Positions 28,991-30,622 of a DNA stretch of 30,622 bases are shown piece by piece (the first letter of the stretch is position 1; every line of letters begins with the position of its first letter). The DNA comes from a virus. The stretch covers positions 1 to 30,622 of IMG/VR virus record IMGVR_UViG_3300046836_000342; one strand, given 5' to 3'. The notes below the pieces were generated by a model. That model was not told the origin of the DNA. It searched no databases and saw only the letters and a program-made list of their open reading frames with translations. A program made the translations under genes and the position numbers.

Positions 28991-30001
28991 TCAGGTCTCC
29001 AGCGGGAGGAAGTGGATCGTCACGGCCACGGTGCTCGTCGCCTGACTGAGATTCACGATTTCGTAATAGATCGACGACGCGGGCGAGCCATCGGCGTTGT
29101 AGAACCCGACACTCAGGCGTCTGAGGGATTGCGTATTCGCGCCCACGGTGCCGCTCTGGAACGACCATTCCGCGAGCATGCTGGTCGTGGTCGGGCAGGG
29201 CGTCCCGAGCGGCCGTGAGGCATCCGCAGTGCGATCGGCACTCGTTGCGTAGAGGCGGACCCGGCAGTCGCGGTCGACGCTGATCTCGCCCATCTCGCCC
29301 CACTTCGCCATTGTGACGGTGCCCGTCTCAGCGGCGTTGTTCGCGAGGCTCGCCGTCGTTTTCGTGACGCTCGAGCGGGCGATGCCACCACCTGTCGGCG
29401 CGGCATTTATCCAATGGCCCGAACCGTTATCGAACGTCAGGACGTCGCCGTCTGACGGTGACGGCACCACCACATCGGACAGGCCGTCCAGCGTGCTCGA
29501 CACACCCCCCACCGCCGCATCAACGTACGTCTTGACCGCTTTTTGCGTCGGGATATTCGCGTCGCTATCCGCGGCGAGCGTTCCGTCCGTGTCCTTCGTG
29601 AGCAGTGTGGCCGTCCCACTGCCCGTGAACTCCGGAATCTTGTTCGCCGCCGACGTGAGCCCCGCAAGCGCTAACAACTCGGCGTCGTAGACCATCGCCT
29701 CAATCGTTGCCAATGCGCCCGCCGTCAGCCGGCAATCGAACTTGTCGCCCGCTGCGAATGTCCCGGCCGACGTGCCTTCCTGCGCTCGCGTGACGGTCAT
29801 CGTGTCCGTCGACCGTCCCGTGACCTTTACGATCTCTCGCGTCGTGCCGTCGATGCTTTCCAGCGTCGCGATGAAGAAATCCGATCCCGAAGGCGTCGAG
29901 AACTCGGTACCCTGACCGGCCTGCACATCGAACGTCAGATCGCCGGGCGCGACCGAGGCCGCGAGTTTGGCGCTCGCGTTGTTCGTGAAGAGTTGTGTCA
30001 T
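28991..30001 (-). CDS. Tail fibre-like protein
   Basis: 336 aa. The N-terminus (LFTNNASAKLAASVAPGDLT) and the block IVKVTGRSTDTMTVTRAQEG are typical of phage fibre/needle attachment domains. A middle section with LAADSDANIPTQKAVKTYVD is a recurrent fibre-shaft motif. The C-terminal ~120 residues form a beta-rich head. It probably contributes to receptor binding. Confidence 0.78.
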   Translation of the reverse strand: MTQLFTNNASAKLAASVAPGDLTFDVQAGQGTEFSTPSGSDFFIATLESIDGTTREIVKVTGRSTDTMTVTRAQEGTSAGTFAAGDKFDCRLTAGALATIEAMVYDAELLALAGLTSAANKIPEFTGSGTATLLTKDTDGTLAADSDANIPTQKAVKTYVDAAVGGVSSTLDGLSDVVVPSPSDGDVLTFDNGSGHWINAAPTGGGIARSSVTKTTASLANNAAETGTVTMAKWGEMGEISVDRDCRVRLYATSADRTADASRPLGTPCPTTTSMLAEWSFQSGTVGANTQSLRRLSVGFYNADGSPASSIYYEIVNLSQATSTVAVTIHFLPLET

Positions 30002-30007
30002 GGGCCG

Positions 30008-30622
30008 CTAGGGAAGGGGCGGGTCGCTCGTCGCGCCGCGCATGTAGTCGTACCAGCTCCGCCGCTGCGCCGGGGTGAAAACGCCAGCGTTTAGGACGAT
30101 GTCGCGGACGACACCGACCATGTACTTGTCGCCACCGTTCGACACCTTGCCGATGCCGGGACTCCCGTTGACCCAAAACCCGTTGCCGAGAATGAGCGTC
30201 GGGTCATCATAGATTATGGAATTGTTGTAGGTGACGACGTAGCGCTCTTGGCCCGAGACACCACTGGCGCCGACGCTGTACACGATGAGGTCTGCGGACG
30301 GATCGGTCGGCGGCGTCCCCAGGTCGAGCGTGCTGCCGCCCGAGTCCAAAAAGGCGCCTTCGAGGATATGCCCGGTCGTCGTCCCGAAGAGCGTGCCGTT
30401 CGCGCCGGACTTCTCAAGATCCCAGAAGCCCGCCGTCGTATCCGATATTGCCGGGAATGTCGTGAGACGAAAGGACATCATGCATTCGGCCGCGCCAAGC
30501 GCCGCATAGCTGCCCGCAGGCGTGTCGATCTCGAACAACAGTCGCCCGCCTGGGCCATCGAGCAGCGCGGACGTCCCGAACCGCACCGTATCGCCTTCGC
30601 GCGTCGGGATCTCGTGCGGCCC
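30008..30622 (-). CDS. LamG/concanavalin-like virion protein (partial, runs off right edge)
   Basis: The frame is open to the right edge, so the N-terminus is missing; 204 residues are visible. The segment MVGVVRDIVLNAGVFTPAQR followed by RSWYDYM is the usual C-terminal end of LamG/ConA-like jelly-roll domains, with beta strands such as YVVTYNNSIIYDD before it. Probably a tail or fibre subunit binding glycans. Confidence 0.7.
   Translation of the reverse strand, partial: GPHEIPTREGDTVRFGTSALLDGPGGRLLFEIDTPAGSYAALGAAECMMSFRLTTFPAISDTTAGFWDLEKSGANGTLFGTTTGHILEGAFLDSGGSTLDLGTPPTDPSADLIVYSVGASGVSGQERYVVTYNNSIIYDDPTLILGNGFWVNGSPGIGKVSNGGDKYMVGVVRDIVLNAGVFTPAQRRSWYDYMRGATSDPPLP

Noticed and set aside
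1-30622. tRNA genes and CRISPR arrays.
   Set aside because: Reading for T-loop/anticodon patterns and regularly spaced repeats gave no candidate. The short repeats found are isolated pairs or a 7-bp tandem tract.

Overview
The window is a GC-rich, tightly packed segment of a tailed, temperate (siphovirus-like) double-stranded DNA phage or prophage. The evidence is a terminase pair, a DUF4055 portal, a head-morphogenesis protein, tail/fibre proteins, an endolysin, a DnaB-like helicase with an initiator-like protein, a tyrosine integrase and a divergent HTH repressor switch. There is no rRNA or tRNA gene and no obvious chromosomal housekeeping gene. Almost all genes read leftwards (minus strand) and most neighbours overlap by 4 nt (ATGA or GTGA). 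The host cannot be named from sequence alone.

Layout in transcription order (right to left). 30622-26117: tail and fibre genes. 26104-23140: lysis block with one DUF1906 endolysin and six small or membrane proteins. 23143-21290: a coiled-coil protein, a secreted Ig-like protein and two unknown genes. 21061-20106: lysogeny switch, with a plus-strand HTH repressor facing a minus-strand Cro-like gene; the early promoter has a perfect palindromic operator as its 17-bp spacer. 20109-15222: early genes, including a possible annealing protein, an HNH protein, an XF1762-family protein and many small unknowns. 15225-14312: a catalytic-domain-only integrase and a possible attachment region. 14130-11345: replication initiator, helicase and a PD-(D/E)XK nuclease. 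11257-6474: an eight-gene operon for a nonulosonic (pseudaminic-acid-like) sugar, closed by a hairpin terminator. 6330-1: packaging and head genes, including a DUF115/MptE-like protein related to the Maf flagellin glycosyltransferases.

The most interesting feature is the sugar operon and its apparent control. It encodes a PseB-like dehydratase, a DegT/PseC-like aminotransferase, a NeuB/PseI-like synthase and an SpsF-like cytidylyltransferase, plus a DUF218 protein and three unknowns. A 17-bp near-copy (14/17) of the lysogeny operator lies in the short gap before the operon. In the early promoter the palindrome sits between -35 and -10, where a bound protein should repress. Before pseB it is centred near -41 of a candidate promoter with a good -10 and a poor -35, where a bound protein would be expected to activate. 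I infer that the lysogeny regulator may switch the sugar pathway on in the prophage (lysogenic conversion of a host surface glycan). A virion or host glycosylation role through the DUF115 protein is an alternative.
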